From positions 290,349 through 354,348 of the forward strand of contig NZ_BMYJ01000005.1 in assembly GCF_014652215.1 (NCBI RefSeq): a stretch of 64,000 bases of DNA. Direction: 5' to 3'. The notes beneath the pieces were generated by a model that saw only the letters and a list, made by a program, of their open reading frames with translations, was not told the DNA's origin and searched no databases. Below are positions 28,552 through 37,403 of the stretch, piece by piece (the first letter of the stretch is position 1; every line of letters starts with the position of its first letter). Made by a program: the position numbers and the translations under genes. The DNA comes from Neogemmobacter tilapiae (GTDB lineage: Bacteria > Pseudomonadota > Alphaproteobacteria > Rhodobacterales > Rhodobacteraceae).

Positions 28552-29709
28552 TCAGTCGCGATGCCGAAGTCCTGCGATGACACCGCGCAGTTCCGCCAGC
28601 CCGCGCAGCCGCCCGATCAGCGGATAGCCGGGATGGGTTCCCTTTTCGGCGTCCCACAGCAGTTCATGGCCATGATCCGGGCGGAAGGGGATGATCCTTC
28701 CCGTGCGCTTTTGTTCATCCAACAGCGCCGCAATGACAGCGGCCATGTCGGTGTCGCCTTCCAGATGCGCCGCTTCCTCAAAGCTGCCGTCCGGGTCTTT
28801 GCGCACATTGCGCAGATGGGCGAAATGGACGCGGTCCGCGAATTGGCGGGCCAAGGCGGGCAGGTCATTGGTGGGGTTGGCCCCAAGGGAACCCGTGCAA
28901 AAGGTCAAACCGTTGGCGGGGCTGTCCACGGCGTTCAGCACCCATGTGATGTCCGCCCCCGACGACACGATCCGTGGCAGCCCCAGAATGTCACGGGGCG
29001 GGTCGTCGGGGTGGACGCACAGCGCCATGCCAAGGTCTTCGGCGGCAGGCACGACTTCGTCTAGGAAACGCTGGTAATTGGCCCGCAGGTCTGCACGGCC
29101 AATGCCTTCATAACCTTTCAGCGCTTGGCGCAAACCCGCGATATCATAGCGGTCAAAGGCCCCCGGCAGGCCCGACATGATGGCGTGCAGCAGGGCGTCG
29201 CGGTCGGTTTCGCTGGCCTTCTGAAACCAGATCGCCGCCATTTGCAGGGCTTCGGGGGTATAGTCCGCCTCGGCCTCGGCGCGGCCCAGCATGTGGATTT
29301 CAAAGGCCGCCATTTTCGCCGCCTCGAACCGCAGGCAGGAACCCCCGCGTGCGACGGGGGCGGTCAGGTCGGTGCGGGTCCAGTCGAGCAGGGGCATGAA
29401 ATTGTAGCAAATGGTTTTGACGCCATTCGCGGCAAGATTGGCCATCGACTGGCGATAGTTGGCGAACAGTTCGGAAAGATCCCCCTCGCCGCGCTTGATG
29501 CGCTCGTGGATCGGCAGGCTTTCCACCACCACCCAATCAAAGCCAGCGGCACGGATTTCGCCGTTGCGGCTGGCGACCAACGCGCTTGGCCAAACCTCCC
29601 CATAGGGGATTTCATGCAAAGCGGTGACAATGCCCGTTGCACCCGTCTGGGCAATCTCGGGTAAGGTGATTTTGTCGAACGGCCCATACCAGCGCCAGCT
29701 TTCGATCAT
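28552..29709 (-). CDS. uxuA: Mannonate dehydratase
   Basis: A 385-residue enzyme that dehydrates D-mannonate to 2-keto-3-deoxygluconate. It begins MIESWRWYGPFDKITL as in UxuA and carries the metal-ligand blocks CYNFMPLLDWTRTDL, MALCVHPDDPP, FCTGSLG, HFAHLRN and FRPDHGHE. The length is close to the E. coli enzyme. It is the last of nine minus-strand genes in the hexuronate operon and overlaps uxuB by four bases (ATGA). Confidence 0.95.
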   Translation of the reverse strand: MIESWRWYGPFDKITLPEIAQTGATGIVTALHEIPYGEVWPSALVASRNGEIRAAGFDWVVVESLPIHERIKRGEGDLSELFANYRQSMANLAANGVKTICYNFMPLLDWTRTDLTAPVARGGSCLRFEAAKMAAFEIHMLGRAEAEADYTPEALQMAAIWFQKASETDRDALLHAIMSGLPGAFDRYDIAGLRQALKGYEGIGRADLRANYQRFLDEVVPAAEDLGMALCVHPDDPPRDILGLPRIVSSGADITWVLNAVDSPANGLTFCTGSLGANPTNDLPALARQFADRVHFAHLRNVRKDPDGSFEEAAHLEGDTDMAAVIAALLDEQKRTGRIIPFRPDHGHELLWDAEKGTHPGYPLIGRLRGLAELRGVIAGLRHRD

Positions 29710-31130
29710 GTCAGGGCCTGTATCGCGCCACGCGCGCCTTTGGTCAAAAGTTCATTCCTTGCCGCTTGCAGACCGGTGGCCAGTTGCGGGGCCAACTCGG
29801 GAGGGAAGACTTGCGTCATCGCCAAAAGGGCGGTGATCGGGTCCGCCGCATTCGCCGCCTGTGCCAAGGTCGCAGCCAAGGGGTCGCGCACGTCGATGGG
29901 TTTGCCGTCCAGCCCTTTGCCGCTGACATATTGTGCCCACGCGGCGACGGCCAGCATCAGACCGGGGCAGGGGCGGCCTGCCTTTAGGTTTTCGGCCAAA
30001 GTTCCCAGAATGCGCTGCGGCAGTTTCTGACTGCCGTCCATGGCGATCTGCCATGTTCGGTGCCGGATGCCGGGGTTTTCATAGCGGGTTTCCAAGGCGC
30101 TGGCATAGTCCGCCAGACGCACGCCGGGGGGGGGCGTCAGGGCGGGGATGATTTCTGCCGCCCAAAGGTGGCGCACGAAAGCGCGGAAAACGTCATCGGC
30201 CAAGCAATCTGCAATCGTCTCATGCCCCGCCAGATAGCCAAGGTAGGCGAGCGAGGAATGCGTGCCATTCAGCATCCGCAGCTTCATGAATTCATAGGGG
30301 GCCACATCGACCACCATCTCGGCGCCGACGCGGCCCCAATCGGGGCGCAGGCCGCCGACGAAAGCATCCTCGATCACCCATTGGCGAAAGGGTTCGTGAA
30401 CGACAGGGCTGGCATCCTCAAAGCCCGTCAGGGCAGCGACACGTTCCCGGTCCGCCTCGGTCGTTGCCGGGACGATGCGATCGACCATCGTGCAGGGGAA
30501 ACGCCCCTGTTCGGCAATCCACGCGGCCAAACCCTTGTCCAGTCGTCCCGCAAAATCCAAAACCAAACCACGCAAAAGCTGCCCATTGTGTGGCAGGTTG
30601 TCGCAAGTCATCACGGTAAAGGGGGCCAGCCCCGCCGCAAAACGCCGCTGCAAGCCGCGCACCAGAAAGCCGATGCTGGTGCGGGGCAGGTCGTTCACAA
30701 GATCATGCGCGATCCCCGGATGTTCCAGATTCAGCCGCCCCGTCGCTGGTTCATGGCAATAGCCCTTTTCGGTGACGGTCAGCGATACGATCCGCACCCC
30801 CGGCGCGGCCATTGCAGCCAGCACCGCCTCGGGATCTTCGGGTGCCACCAGCACCTTTTGCACCACATCAACCAACCGCGCCTTTGGCCCGGTCGGGGCC
30901 AGTTCCAGCGCGGTGTAAAGCCCGGCCTGCGGGGCCAGTTGGTCGCGAATGGTGGGCGATTGCAGGCTGATGCCCAGAATGCCCCAATCCCCACCCGAAG
31001 CTGCCATCGCCTCTTGCGTAAAGACAGCCCCATGCGCGCGGAAGAAAGCGCCAAGGCCCAGATGGACAATGCCAATACCGGGAAGCGCGCCCGGTTCGCG
31101 GGTCAGTCTAACGGGCAAGCCAGCCTCCAT
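29706..31130 (-). CDS. uxuB: Mannitol dehydrogenase family oxidoreductase, probable fructuronate reductase UxuB
   Basis: A 474-residue long-chain dehydrogenase. The N-terminal NAD fold is GIVHLGLGAFFRAHGA, followed by TVTEKGYCHEP, CDNLPHNG and the catalytic Lys-Asn-His block KLRMLNGTHSSLAYLG. Mannitol dehydrogenase, fructuronate reductase and arabinitol dehydrogenase share these; the position between kduD and uxuA indicates D-fructuronate to D-mannonate. The ATG at 31130 lies inside the end of kduD. A TTG at 31118, five bases after a GGAGG, is a credible alternative start giving a shorter N-terminus. Confidence 0.9.
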   Translation of the reverse strand: MEAGLPVRLTREPGALPGIGIVHLGLGAFFRAHGAVFTQEAMAASGGDWGILGISLQSPTIRDQLAPQAGLYTALELAPTGPKARLVDVVQKVLVAPEDPEAVLAAMAAPGVRIVSLTVTEKGYCHEPATGRLNLEHPGIAHDLVNDLPRTSIGFLVRGLQRRFAAGLAPFTVMTCDNLPHNGQLLRGLVLDFAGRLDKGLAAWIAEQGRFPCTMVDRIVPATTEADRERVAALTGFEDASPVVHEPFRQWVIEDAFVGGLRPDWGRVGAEMVVDVAPYEFMKLRMLNGTHSSLAYLGYLAGHETIADCLADDVFRAFVRHLWAAEIIPALTPPPGVRLADYASALETRYENPGIRHRTWQIAMDGSQKLPQRILGTLAENLKAGRPCPGLMLAVAAWAQYVSGKGLDGKPIDVRDPLAATLAQAANAADPITALLAMTQVFPPELAPQLATGLQAARNELLTKGARGAIQALT

Positions 31131-31836
31131 CGACGGGCAGGACCACGCCATGAATGTAATGCGCGGCGGGCGAAGACAGAAAGACCGCCGCCTCGCCAAT
31201 GTCATCCGCCTTTCCCCAACGGCCTGCGGGAATGCGGTCAAGGATCGACTGCGAACGGTCGGCATCGGCGCGCAGGGCCGCAGTGTTGTTCGTCACGATA
31301 TAGCCGGGCGCAATGGCGTTCACGTTCAGCCCCTTGGCCGCCCATTCATTAGCCAAAGCCTTTGTCACACCTGCGACGGCATGTTTCGATGCGGTATAGG
31401 CCGGAACCCGGATGCCACCCTGAAAGGACAGCAAGGAGGCGATATTGACCACCGCACCGCCAAGACCATGGGCGATCCGTTCGCGGGCGAAAGCCTGCGT
31501 GGTGAAATAGACCGACTTCAGGTTCAGGTCGATCACGCGATCCCAATCGTCGGAGGCCACGTCGATGGCGTCCTCGCGGTGAATCGTTCCGGCGTTGTTC
31601 ACCAGAATGTCGATGCCTTCACCCTTGAAAAGATCACTCGCCGACAGCGGATCAGAGAGATCCAGCGTCACCGCGCGACCATTCGGCAGACCTGCCATCG
31701 TTTCGCTGCAATCCCCGCGCGCTGCGCAGACCACTTCTGCCCCCGCACGCCCCATCGCCCAAGCAATCGCCTGACCGATGCCGGTGTTCGCCCCCGTCAC
31801 CAAGGCGCGGCGGCCTGCTAGTGAGAAAGGGTTCAC
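31108..31836 (-). CDS. kduD: 2-dehydro-3-deoxy-D-gluconate 5-dehydrogenase
   Basis: A 242-residue short-chain dehydrogenase starting MNPFSLAGRRALVTGANTGIG-like (cofactor motif TGANTGIGQA), with NNAGTIHREDA, the catalytic serine region NIASLLSFQGG and YTASK. KduD reduces 2,5-diketo-3-deoxygluconate (the KduI product) to KDG with NADH. The GTG at 31836 overlaps the kduI stop (GTGA), so the two are coupled. Protein and context agree; the length is slightly short for the family. Confidence 0.93.
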   Translation of the reverse strand: MNPFSLAGRRALVTGANTGIGQAIAWAMGRAGAEVVCAARGDCSETMAGLPNGRAVTLDLSDPLSASDLFKGEGIDILVNNAGTIHREDAIDVASDDWDRVIDLNLKSVYFTTQAFARERIAHGLGGAVVNIASLLSFQGGIRVPAYTASKHAVAGVTKALANEWAAKGLNVNAIAPGYIVTNNTAALRADADRSQSILDRIPAGRWGKADDIGEAAVFLSSPAAHYIHGVVLPVDGGWLAR

Positions 31837-32657
31837 CGCAGCGCCCCCATCGGCACGACTTCGACATCGCGGTAATCCACATTGTCCCCGGCCATCGCCC
31901 AGACAAAGGTATAACTGCCCGTGCCTGCCCCGCAGTGGATCGACCATGGCGGCGACAGAACCGCCTCTTCATTCGCCATAACCAGATGCCGGGTTTCCTG
32001 CGGTTCGCCCATGAAGTGGAACACGCGGCGGTCTTCGGGCATGTCGAAATACAGATAAGCCTCCATCCGCCGGTCATGCAGATGGGCGGGCATCGTGTTC
32101 CAGACCGAACCGCCGTGGAACTGGGTATAACCGACCACCAACTGGCAGGACTGCATCACCTCAGGGTGGATGAACTGAAAGATCGTCCGGTCATTCGCCG
32201 TTTCCGCCGAACCTGTGCGGAAGGATTTCGCGTCCTCAATCCGAATCAACCGCGCCTCAAGCGCCTTATGCGCCGGGGCCGACAGGATGTAGAAACGGCC
32301 GTCACCGGCAAAGGTCACTGGCCCCGCGCCCATCGGCAGATAAAGGACATCACCCTTTTCCATCGCATAATCCGTGCCCGCCGCTGAAACCCTGCCTGAA
32401 CCGCCGATGTTCACCACGCCCAACTCGCGCCGATCCAGAATACTGGCCGTGCCGCATTCCTTGACATGGTCCAGCACCAAGGCTTTGCCATTCGGCACCG
32501 CCCCGCCCATGATCATCCGGTCATAATGGCTATAGACCAGACGGATTTCGCCCGGCTGGAACATGCCCCCGGCGTGGAAGGCGCGGCGCAGGCCTTCGGT
32601 GTCCAATGTCTTGGTTTCAGCCTGCGAAACGGCATGGCGGGTTTCAACGGTCAGCAT
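31833..32657 (-). CDS. kduI: 5-dehydro-4-deoxy-D-glucuronate isomerase
   Basis: A 274-residue double-cupin isomerase that converts 5-keto-4-deoxyuronate to 2,5-diketo-3-deoxygluconate. It begins MLTVETRHAVSQAETKTLDT, as in known KduI, and has the zinc-ligand pattern PAHLHDRRMEAYLYFDMP with a later histidine in WSIHCGAGT. It lies 12 bases downstream of kdgF and overlaps kduD by four bases. This enzyme is specific to breakdown of unsaturated uronates made by polysaccharide lyases. Confidence 0.95.
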   Translation of the reverse strand: MLTVETRHAVSQAETKTLDTEGLRRAFHAGGMFQPGEIRLVYSHYDRMIMGGAVPNGKALVLDHVKECGTASILDRRELGVVNIGGSGRVSAAGTDYAMEKGDVLYLPMGAGPVTFAGDGRFYILSAPAHKALEARLIRIEDAKSFRTGSAETANDRTIFQFIHPEVMQSCQLVVGYTQFHGGSVWNTMPAHLHDRRMEAYLYFDMPEDRRVFHFMGEPQETRHLVMANEEAVLSPPWSIHCGAGTGSYTFVWAMAGDNVDYRDVEVVPMGALR

Positions 32658-32669
32658 TGCAGTCGTCCT

Positions 32670-32975
32670 TTACAGAAAATCGTCGCGGCGGGGGGTAAAG
32701 CTGTCCACCAGCACCCCCGCCTCTAAACAGGTGCAGCCATGCACCAGCATCGAGGGGATCACGAAACTGTCGCCCGGCCCAAACTCTCGGACCTCATCCC
32801 CCAGCGTGAAGCGGAAACGGCCGGATTCGACATAGGTGGCCTGCACATGCACATGGTTGTGCAGTTTGCCGCTGGCCCCTTCGGTGAAACGAAAGGCCAC
32901 CACCATCAGATCGGGATGATCGGACAGAACCTGACGGGTCACGCCCGGATCGGTGGGAACGATGGGAAAGCGCAT
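32670..32975 (-). CDS. kdgF: Cupin protein, probable KdgF (unsaturated uronate linearising enzyme)
   Basis: A 101-residue single cupin. The metal site is HNHVHVQATYVESG with His39, His41, His43 and Gln45, plus His79 in the second cupin motif. The H-x-H-x-H-x-Q pattern is that of KdgF, which speeds opening of 4,5-unsaturated uronate monomers to the linear 5-keto-4-deoxyuronate used by KduI. It lies directly before kduI and after the TRAP permease gene dctM, which strengthens the call. Small cupins of other functions look similar, so the symbol depends partly on context. Confidence 0.82.
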   Translation of the reverse strand: MRFPIVPTDPGVTRQVLSDHPDLMVVAFRFTEGASGKLHNHVHVQATYVESGRFRFTLGDEVREFGPGDSFVIPSMLVHGCTCLEAGVLVDSFTPRRDDFL

Positions 32976-32982
32976 CTTGTCC

Positions 32983-34263
32983 TCACTTGAACTGGGCGGG
33001 CAGCCAAAGCGACAGCTCGGGGATATAGGTCACCAGCAACAGCACGAAGACCCCCGCGCCATAGAAGGGCCAGATCGAGCGCATGGCTTCCCAGATGCTG
33101 ATCTTGCCCACAGCACAGGCGACAAACTGAACCCCGCCCACCGGCGGTGTATTCAGCCCGATCCCTAGGTTCAGGATCATAATCACCCCGAAATGCACCG
33201 GATCGATGCCGAAGGCTTGCGCCACGGGCAAAAAGATCGGCGTCACGATGATGATCGTCGGGCCCATATCCATGAACGTGCCAAGCAGCAGCAGGATGAC
33301 GTTCAGCAAAAGCAGGATCACCAGCGGATTTTCCGAAATGCCGCTCATCAGCTCAATCAGGCGGGCTGGCACCTTGTCATAGGCCATCAGCCAGGAAAAG
33401 GCGCTGGCCATGCCGATGATCAGCAGCACCATTGCCGTGGTCCGCACCGCGCCAAAGGTTGCTTCGACAAAGTTCGCCCAAGTCATCTGCCGATAGACAA
33501 AGATCGTGACCAGCAGGGCATAGACCGCCGCGATGCAAGAGCTTTCTGTGGCGGTGAAGACGCCGGAACGCACGCCGCCAAAGATGATGGCGATCAGCAA
33601 AAGGCCGGGCAAGGCAATCAGGCCCAAACGCAGGGCAATGCCGAAACCGGGAAAGGGTTCGGTCGGATAGCCGCGCTTGACGGCCACGATCCAGGCGGTG
33701 ACCATCAGCGAAACCGCCAGCAGCAAGCCGGGAATGATGCCCGCCGTGAACAGGTCGGCAATCGAGATGTTGCCCCCAGCCGAGATCGAATACAGGATCA
33801 TGTTATGCGACGGCGGGATCAGCAGCGCGATCAGCGCCGCCATCGAGGTGACGTTCACCGCATAATCCGCGCCATATCCACGCTCTTTCATCTGCGGGAT
33901 CATCAGACCACCGACAGCCGCCGCCTCGGCCACGGCCGAACCGGAAATGCCGCCAAACAGCGTGCTTGTCGCAATGTTAACCTGCCCCAAACCGCCGCGC
34001 ACATGGCCGACCAGCGACCCGGCAAAGGCCACGATGCGCTGGGCAATGCCCCCCCGCACCATCAGGTCACCGGCATAGATGAACAGGGGCACGGCGATCA
34101 GCGAAAAGACGTTCATGCCCGAATTGACGCGCTGGAAGACAACGATGGGCGAAAGGCCCATATAGATGATCGTCGCCAAGGACGCAGCACCCAGACAAAA
34201 GGCGACCGGTGTCCCGATCAGCAGAAGGACCGAGAACAGCCCGAAAAGAATAGTCATTTCCAT
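32983..34263 (-). CDS. TRAP transporter large permease (DctM type)
   Basis: A 426-residue inner-membrane protein with about twelve helices, the ion-coupled core of a tripartite ATP-independent periplasmic transporter. Family blocks include GTPVAFCLGAASL, FGGISGSAVAEAAAVG, MIPQMKERGY and LNLGIGLNTPPVGGVQF. It lies 3 bases after the small permease gene and 7 bases before kdgF. Its partner binding protein and the surrounding genes imply uronate uptake driven by a sodium gradient. Confidence 0.95.
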   Translation of the reverse strand: MEMTILFGLFSVLLLIGTPVAFCLGAASLATIIYMGLSPIVVFQRVNSGMNVFSLIAVPLFIYAGDLMVRGGIAQRIVAFAGSLVGHVRGGLGQVNIATSTLFGGISGSAVAEAAAVGGLMIPQMKERGYGADYAVNVTSMAALIALLIPPSHNMILYSISAGGNISIADLFTAGIIPGLLLAVSLMVTAWIVAVKRGYPTEPFPGFGIALRLGLIALPGLLLIAIIFGGVRSGVFTATESSCIAAVYALLVTIFVYRQMTWANFVEATFGAVRTTAMVLLIIGMASAFSWLMAYDKVPARLIELMSGISENPLVILLLLNVILLLLGTFMDMGPTIIIVTPIFLPVAQAFGIDPVHFGVIMILNLGIGLNTPPVGGVQFVACAVGKISIWEAMRSIWPFYGAGVFVLLLVTYIPELSLWLPAQFK

Positions 34264-34266
34264 GGA

Positions 34267-34812
34267 TCAGGCCTCGGTCACTTCGGGGACGGGATTGTGG
34301 GGATCGGCGACATGGGCGCTGGCGGGCAAGCCTACCGAACGGCGACAAAGCCGTTCCAAAGAGAAGAGGGCGAAGAGGGCTCCCCCCGCCACGACGGGAA
34401 TATAGGTCACGCCGTCCGGCAGGCCGACCAAGGGCATCGTCGAATCCATGCCGGCCAGAACCAGTTGCACCCCCCACCAGACCATACCCAGACCGAACAG
34501 GCCCACCACAAGGTCGGAAATCACTTCGGGGACCCAGCGCAGCCGCGCGGGCAGAGCATGGGTCAACACATCAAAGCTCATGTGAAAGCCTTCATGCGTG
34601 CCGACGGCGGCCCCCAGAAAGATGAACCAACTCATCAGCACCACCGCGAAGGGCTCGGTCAGATGCGACGGTTCATGCAGGACATAGCGGGTAAACACCT
34701 GCCAAAGGACCAGAAGGGTCATCACCACAAGGCTGATCCCTGCGATCCACAAGGCGAGCCTTGAAAGCCTGCCGGTCACTCCGGCCAGTTGTTCGACGAA
34801 TTGTTTCACCAC
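34267..34812 (-). CDS. TRAP transporter small permease (DctQ type)
   Basis: A 181-residue protein with four hydrophobic helices and the DctQ block EPSHLTEPFAVVLMSWFIFLG, followed by HEGFHMSFDVLT. The small permease binds the large one and is essential for TRAP transport. It sits between the binding protein gene dctP and the large permease gene. The C-terminal tail (LCRRSVGLPASAH) is cytoplasmic and not conserved. Confidence 0.92.
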   Translation of the reverse strand: MVKQFVEQLAGVTGRLSRLALWIAGISLVVMTLLVLWQVFTRYVLHEPSHLTEPFAVVLMSWFIFLGAAVGTHEGFHMSFDVLTHALPARLRWVPEVISDLVVGLFGLGMVWWGVQLVLAGMDSTMPLVGLPDGVTYIPVVAGGALFALFSLERLCRRSVGLPASAHVADPHNPVPEVTEA

Positions 34813-34828
34813 TATCCCCTGTAAATGC

Positions 34829-34856
34829 GGCGGGCAAGTCCCAGCTCTTGCCCGCC
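34829..34856 (-). promoter_or_regulatory. Intercistronic hairpin between dctP and dctQ
   Basis: GGCGGGCAAG (34829-34838) and CTTGCCCGCC (34847-34856) form a ten-pair perfect stem with an eight-base loop. No run of T follows on the minus strand, so it is more likely an mRNA-stabilising 3' structure that raises binding-protein output than a terminator. Confidence 0.5.
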
Positions 34857-34873
34857 AGACGCGCCTTGCAGCC

Positions 34874-35857
34874 TTAGCGCGTCGCTTGAATGCGCTTCAC
34901 GAGGTCGCGCATTTCCGGCGAAGTCACATATTTTTCGTAGACCGGGATCATCGCTTCGATGAACGGCGTTTTGTCGATCTCGGTGATGATCTCGGCCCCA
35001 GCGGCGCGGATTTTCTCTTCCGAAGCCTTCTCACGCTCTTTCCACAGTTTGCGCATCACCGGCACGCTATCTTTTGCCGCCGTTTTCACGATCTCTTGGT
35101 CTTCCGGCGACAGCCTGTCCCAGCTGACTTGCGACATCACCAAAACTTCCGGCACGATCAGGTGTTCGTCCAGCGTGTAGTATTTGGCCACTTCGAAATG
35201 GCCCGAGCTTTCATAGGACGGCCAGTTGTTTTCCGCCCCTTCGATCACGCCGGTCTGGATCGCCGAATAGACCTCGCCATAGGGCATCGGCGTCGCCGAA
35301 GCGCCCATCGCCGTCATCATGTCGACAAAGATGTCCGACTGCATGACGCGAACCTTCATGCCCTTCAGGTCTTCCATCGATTTGATCGGCTTCTGGCTGT
35401 TGTAAAAGCTGCGGCTGCCGCCGTCGTAATAGGCCAGACCGACAAAGCCATGCGGGGCAAAGGCCGCCAGGATTTCATCGCCAATGGCCCCGTCCATCAC
35501 CTTGTGCATATGGTTCACGTTGCGGAAAATATAGGGCAGCGACACGATCTTGGTCTGTTCAACCAGATTGTTGAACGGGCCCATCGACACGCGGTTCAGG
35601 TCGATCACGCCGAATTTCGTTTGTTCGATCGTGTCTTTTTCCTCGCCCAACTGGGCCGAATGGAAGACCTCGATGCAGATCCGCCCGCCGCTGCGTTCCT
35701 TGGCCAGCGCGCCCATATGCTTGACCGCCTCGACGGTCGGATAACCGTCGGGGTGCGTGTCAGATGATTTAAGGGTCACTTCGCATTCGGCCATTGCGGC
35801 CCCGGCCATCGCGGCCGTGGCCAGCAGTGCGGCCAGTGTTGTTTTCAGTTGTTTCAT
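34874..35857 (-). CDS. TRAP transporter substrate-binding protein (DctP family), probable uronate binder
   Basis: A 327-residue periplasmic protein with signal peptide ending AMAECEV. DctP blocks include [68 protein letters not shown] and [13 protein letters not shown]. The conserved Arg in KVRV normally binds the carboxylate of the ligand. The ligand should be a hexuronate because the gene lies between uxaC and the kdg/kdu genes; which one cannot be read from sequence. Confidence 0.93.
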   Translation of the reverse strand: MKQLKTTLAALLATAAMAGAAMAECEVTLKSSDTHPDGYPTVEAVKHMGALAKERSGGRICIEVFHSAQLGEEKDTIEQTKFGVIDLNRVSMGPFNNLVEQTKIVSLPYIFRNVNHMHKVMDGAIGDEILAAFAPHGFVGLAYYDGGSRSFYNSQKPIKSMEDLKGMKVRVMQSDIFVDMMTAMGASATPMPYGEVYSAIQTGVIEGAENNWPSYESSGHFEVAKYYTLDEHLIVPEVLVMSQVSWDRLSPEDQEIVKTAAKDSVPVMRKLWKEREKASEEKIRAAGAEIITEIDKTPFIEAMIPVYEKYVTSPEMRDLVKRIQATR

Positions 35858-35894
35858 TTAGCCTCTCCTCTCCTGTTTGTGGATTGTGATCAGA

Positions 35895-37334
35895 TCACAA
35901 CCTGTAGGCCTGTTTCGCAAGCCCATATGCAAGGTCGCGGGCGACCTCGAATGCTTCCTCTTTATCCAGACGCCCCCCCTCCACGAGGGTCGCCAGAAAC
36001 GCGCAGTCCACCCGCCGCGCCACATCGTGACGGGCCGGAATGGACAGGAAAGCGCGCGTGTCGTCGTTGAAGCCGACGGTGTTGTAGAATCCCGCCGTTT
36101 CGGTCGTCATCTGCCGATAGCGCCACATGCCCTCGGGGCTGTCGTGGAACCACCAGGCCGGACCCAGCCGCAGCGCCGGATAGGCCCCCGCCAATGGGGC
36201 CAGTTCCCGCGCATAGGCGGATTCATCCAAAGTAAAGGCGATGACGGTCAGGCCAGGCTCCATCCCCACCGCGTCCAGCAAGGGTTTCAGCGCACGGACA
36301 TAATCGGTGCGGGTCGGAATATCGAAACCCTTATCGCGGCCGAATTTGGCCATCACCCCTGCCGAATGGTTGCGGTAGGAACCGGGATGGATTTGCAGGA
36401 CCATCCCATCCTCAACGCTCATCTTCGCCATTTCGGTCAGCATCTGGCCCCGGAAAGCATCCGCCTCATCCGCCGAACATTGACCGCGCAGCGCCTTGGC
36501 AAACAGCGCCGCCGCATCGGCGCTGGTCAGGTTTTCGGTGCGGGCCGTCGCATGGCCATGGTCACTGGAGGTCGCACCGAAACCCCGGAAATAGTCCCGC
36601 CGAATTTTATGCGCGTTCAGATAACCCTGCCAGTCGGTCGCATTTTCCCCGGTCAGTTCGCCCAGTTTTTCGACGTTCTGCACGAAACCTTCGAACTCCG
36701 GGTCCACCACCGAATCGGGGCGATAGGCGGTAACCACCCGTCCATCCCAGCCGCTTTCGCGCACCATCCGGTGCCAGCGCAGATCGTCCAGCGCACCTTC
36801 GGTTGTGGCGATCACCTCGATGCCAAAGCGTTTGAACAGCGCACGCGGGCGATACTCCGGCAGTTTCAGGCAAGCCGCAATATGGTCATAGAAAGCATCC
36901 GCATTCCCTGCCGAAAGCCGTTCCTCCAGCCCGAAGACGGTGGAAAATGCATGATCCAGCCACAGCCGCGACGGTGTACCCCGGAACAGATGATAATTCT
37001 GCGCAAACAGCCGCCAGATTGCCCGCCCGTCGCTTTCCACCGGCCCACCATCCACGCGCGGAACACCAAGGCGTTCCAAAGGTACGCCCTGTGAAAACAG
37101 CATCCGGAACACATAATGGTCGGGCGTCACGAAAAGCTGGGCCGGGTCGGGAAAGGCCGCGTCTTCAGCAAACCAACGCGGATCGGTATGGCCATGCGGG
37201 CTTAGGATCGGCAGGCCGCGAATCGTTTCATACAGATCGCGCGCCGTGGCGCGGCTTGGCCCGTCGACCGGGAACAGACGATCTGCATTCAACAACGGCA
37301 CTTGCGTTCTCCCCTCCGCAGGTGTCTGGGTCAT
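35895..37334 (-). CDS. uxaC: Glucuronate isomerase
   Basis: A 479-residue isomerase of the amidohydrolase-like UxaC family, converting D-glucuronate to D-fructuronate (and D-galacturonate to D-tagaturonate in many members). Motifs include LPILSPHGHTDPRWFAED with the metal-type His-x-His, VTPDHYVFRMLFSQG, FSTVFGLEERLS, IHPGSYRNHS and the C-terminal WWFHDSPEGMWRYR. It is the first gene of the minus-strand operon. The ATG at 37334 was preferred to a GTG three bases upstream. Confidence 0.95.
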   Translation of the reverse strand: MTQTPAEGRTQVPLLNADRLFPVDGPSRATARDLYETIRGLPILSPHGHTDPRWFAEDAAFPDPAQLFVTPDHYVFRMLFSQGVPLERLGVPRVDGGPVESDGRAIWRLFAQNYHLFRGTPSRLWLDHAFSTVFGLEERLSAGNADAFYDHIAACLKLPEYRPRALFKRFGIEVIATTEGALDDLRWHRMVRESGWDGRVVTAYRPDSVVDPEFEGFVQNVEKLGELTGENATDWQGYLNAHKIRRDYFRGFGATSSDHGHATARTENLTSADAAALFAKALRGQCSADEADAFRGQMLTEMAKMSVEDGMVLQIHPGSYRNHSAGVMAKFGRDKGFDIPTRTDYVRALKPLLDAVGMEPGLTVIAFTLDESAYARELAPLAGAYPALRLGPAWWFHDSPEGMWRYRQMTTETAGFYNTVGFNDDTRAFLSIPARHDVARRVDCAFLATLVEGGRLDKEEAFEVARDLAYGLAKQAYRL

Positions 37335-37362
37335 CACAAGGGACTTCCCAAAGCTCTAGTAG

Positions 37363-37376
37363 ACTAATATGCTAGT
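37363..37376. promoter_or_regulatory. Palindromic candidate operator for the GntR regulator
   Basis: ACTAATATGCTAGT is a 14-base imperfect palindrome (ACTA-N6-TAGT, central AT symmetric) lying in the 69-base gap between uxaC and the regulator gene. Its outer arms recur in the direct repeats CTAGTA at 37356-37361 and 37372-37377. A single site here would control both divergent units. GntR regulators of the FadR group bind short palindromes of this kind; the assignment is inferred from position. Confidence 0.55.
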
Positions 37377-37403
37377 ATGTGAAACCTGTCAACGAGGCCA
37401 GAA

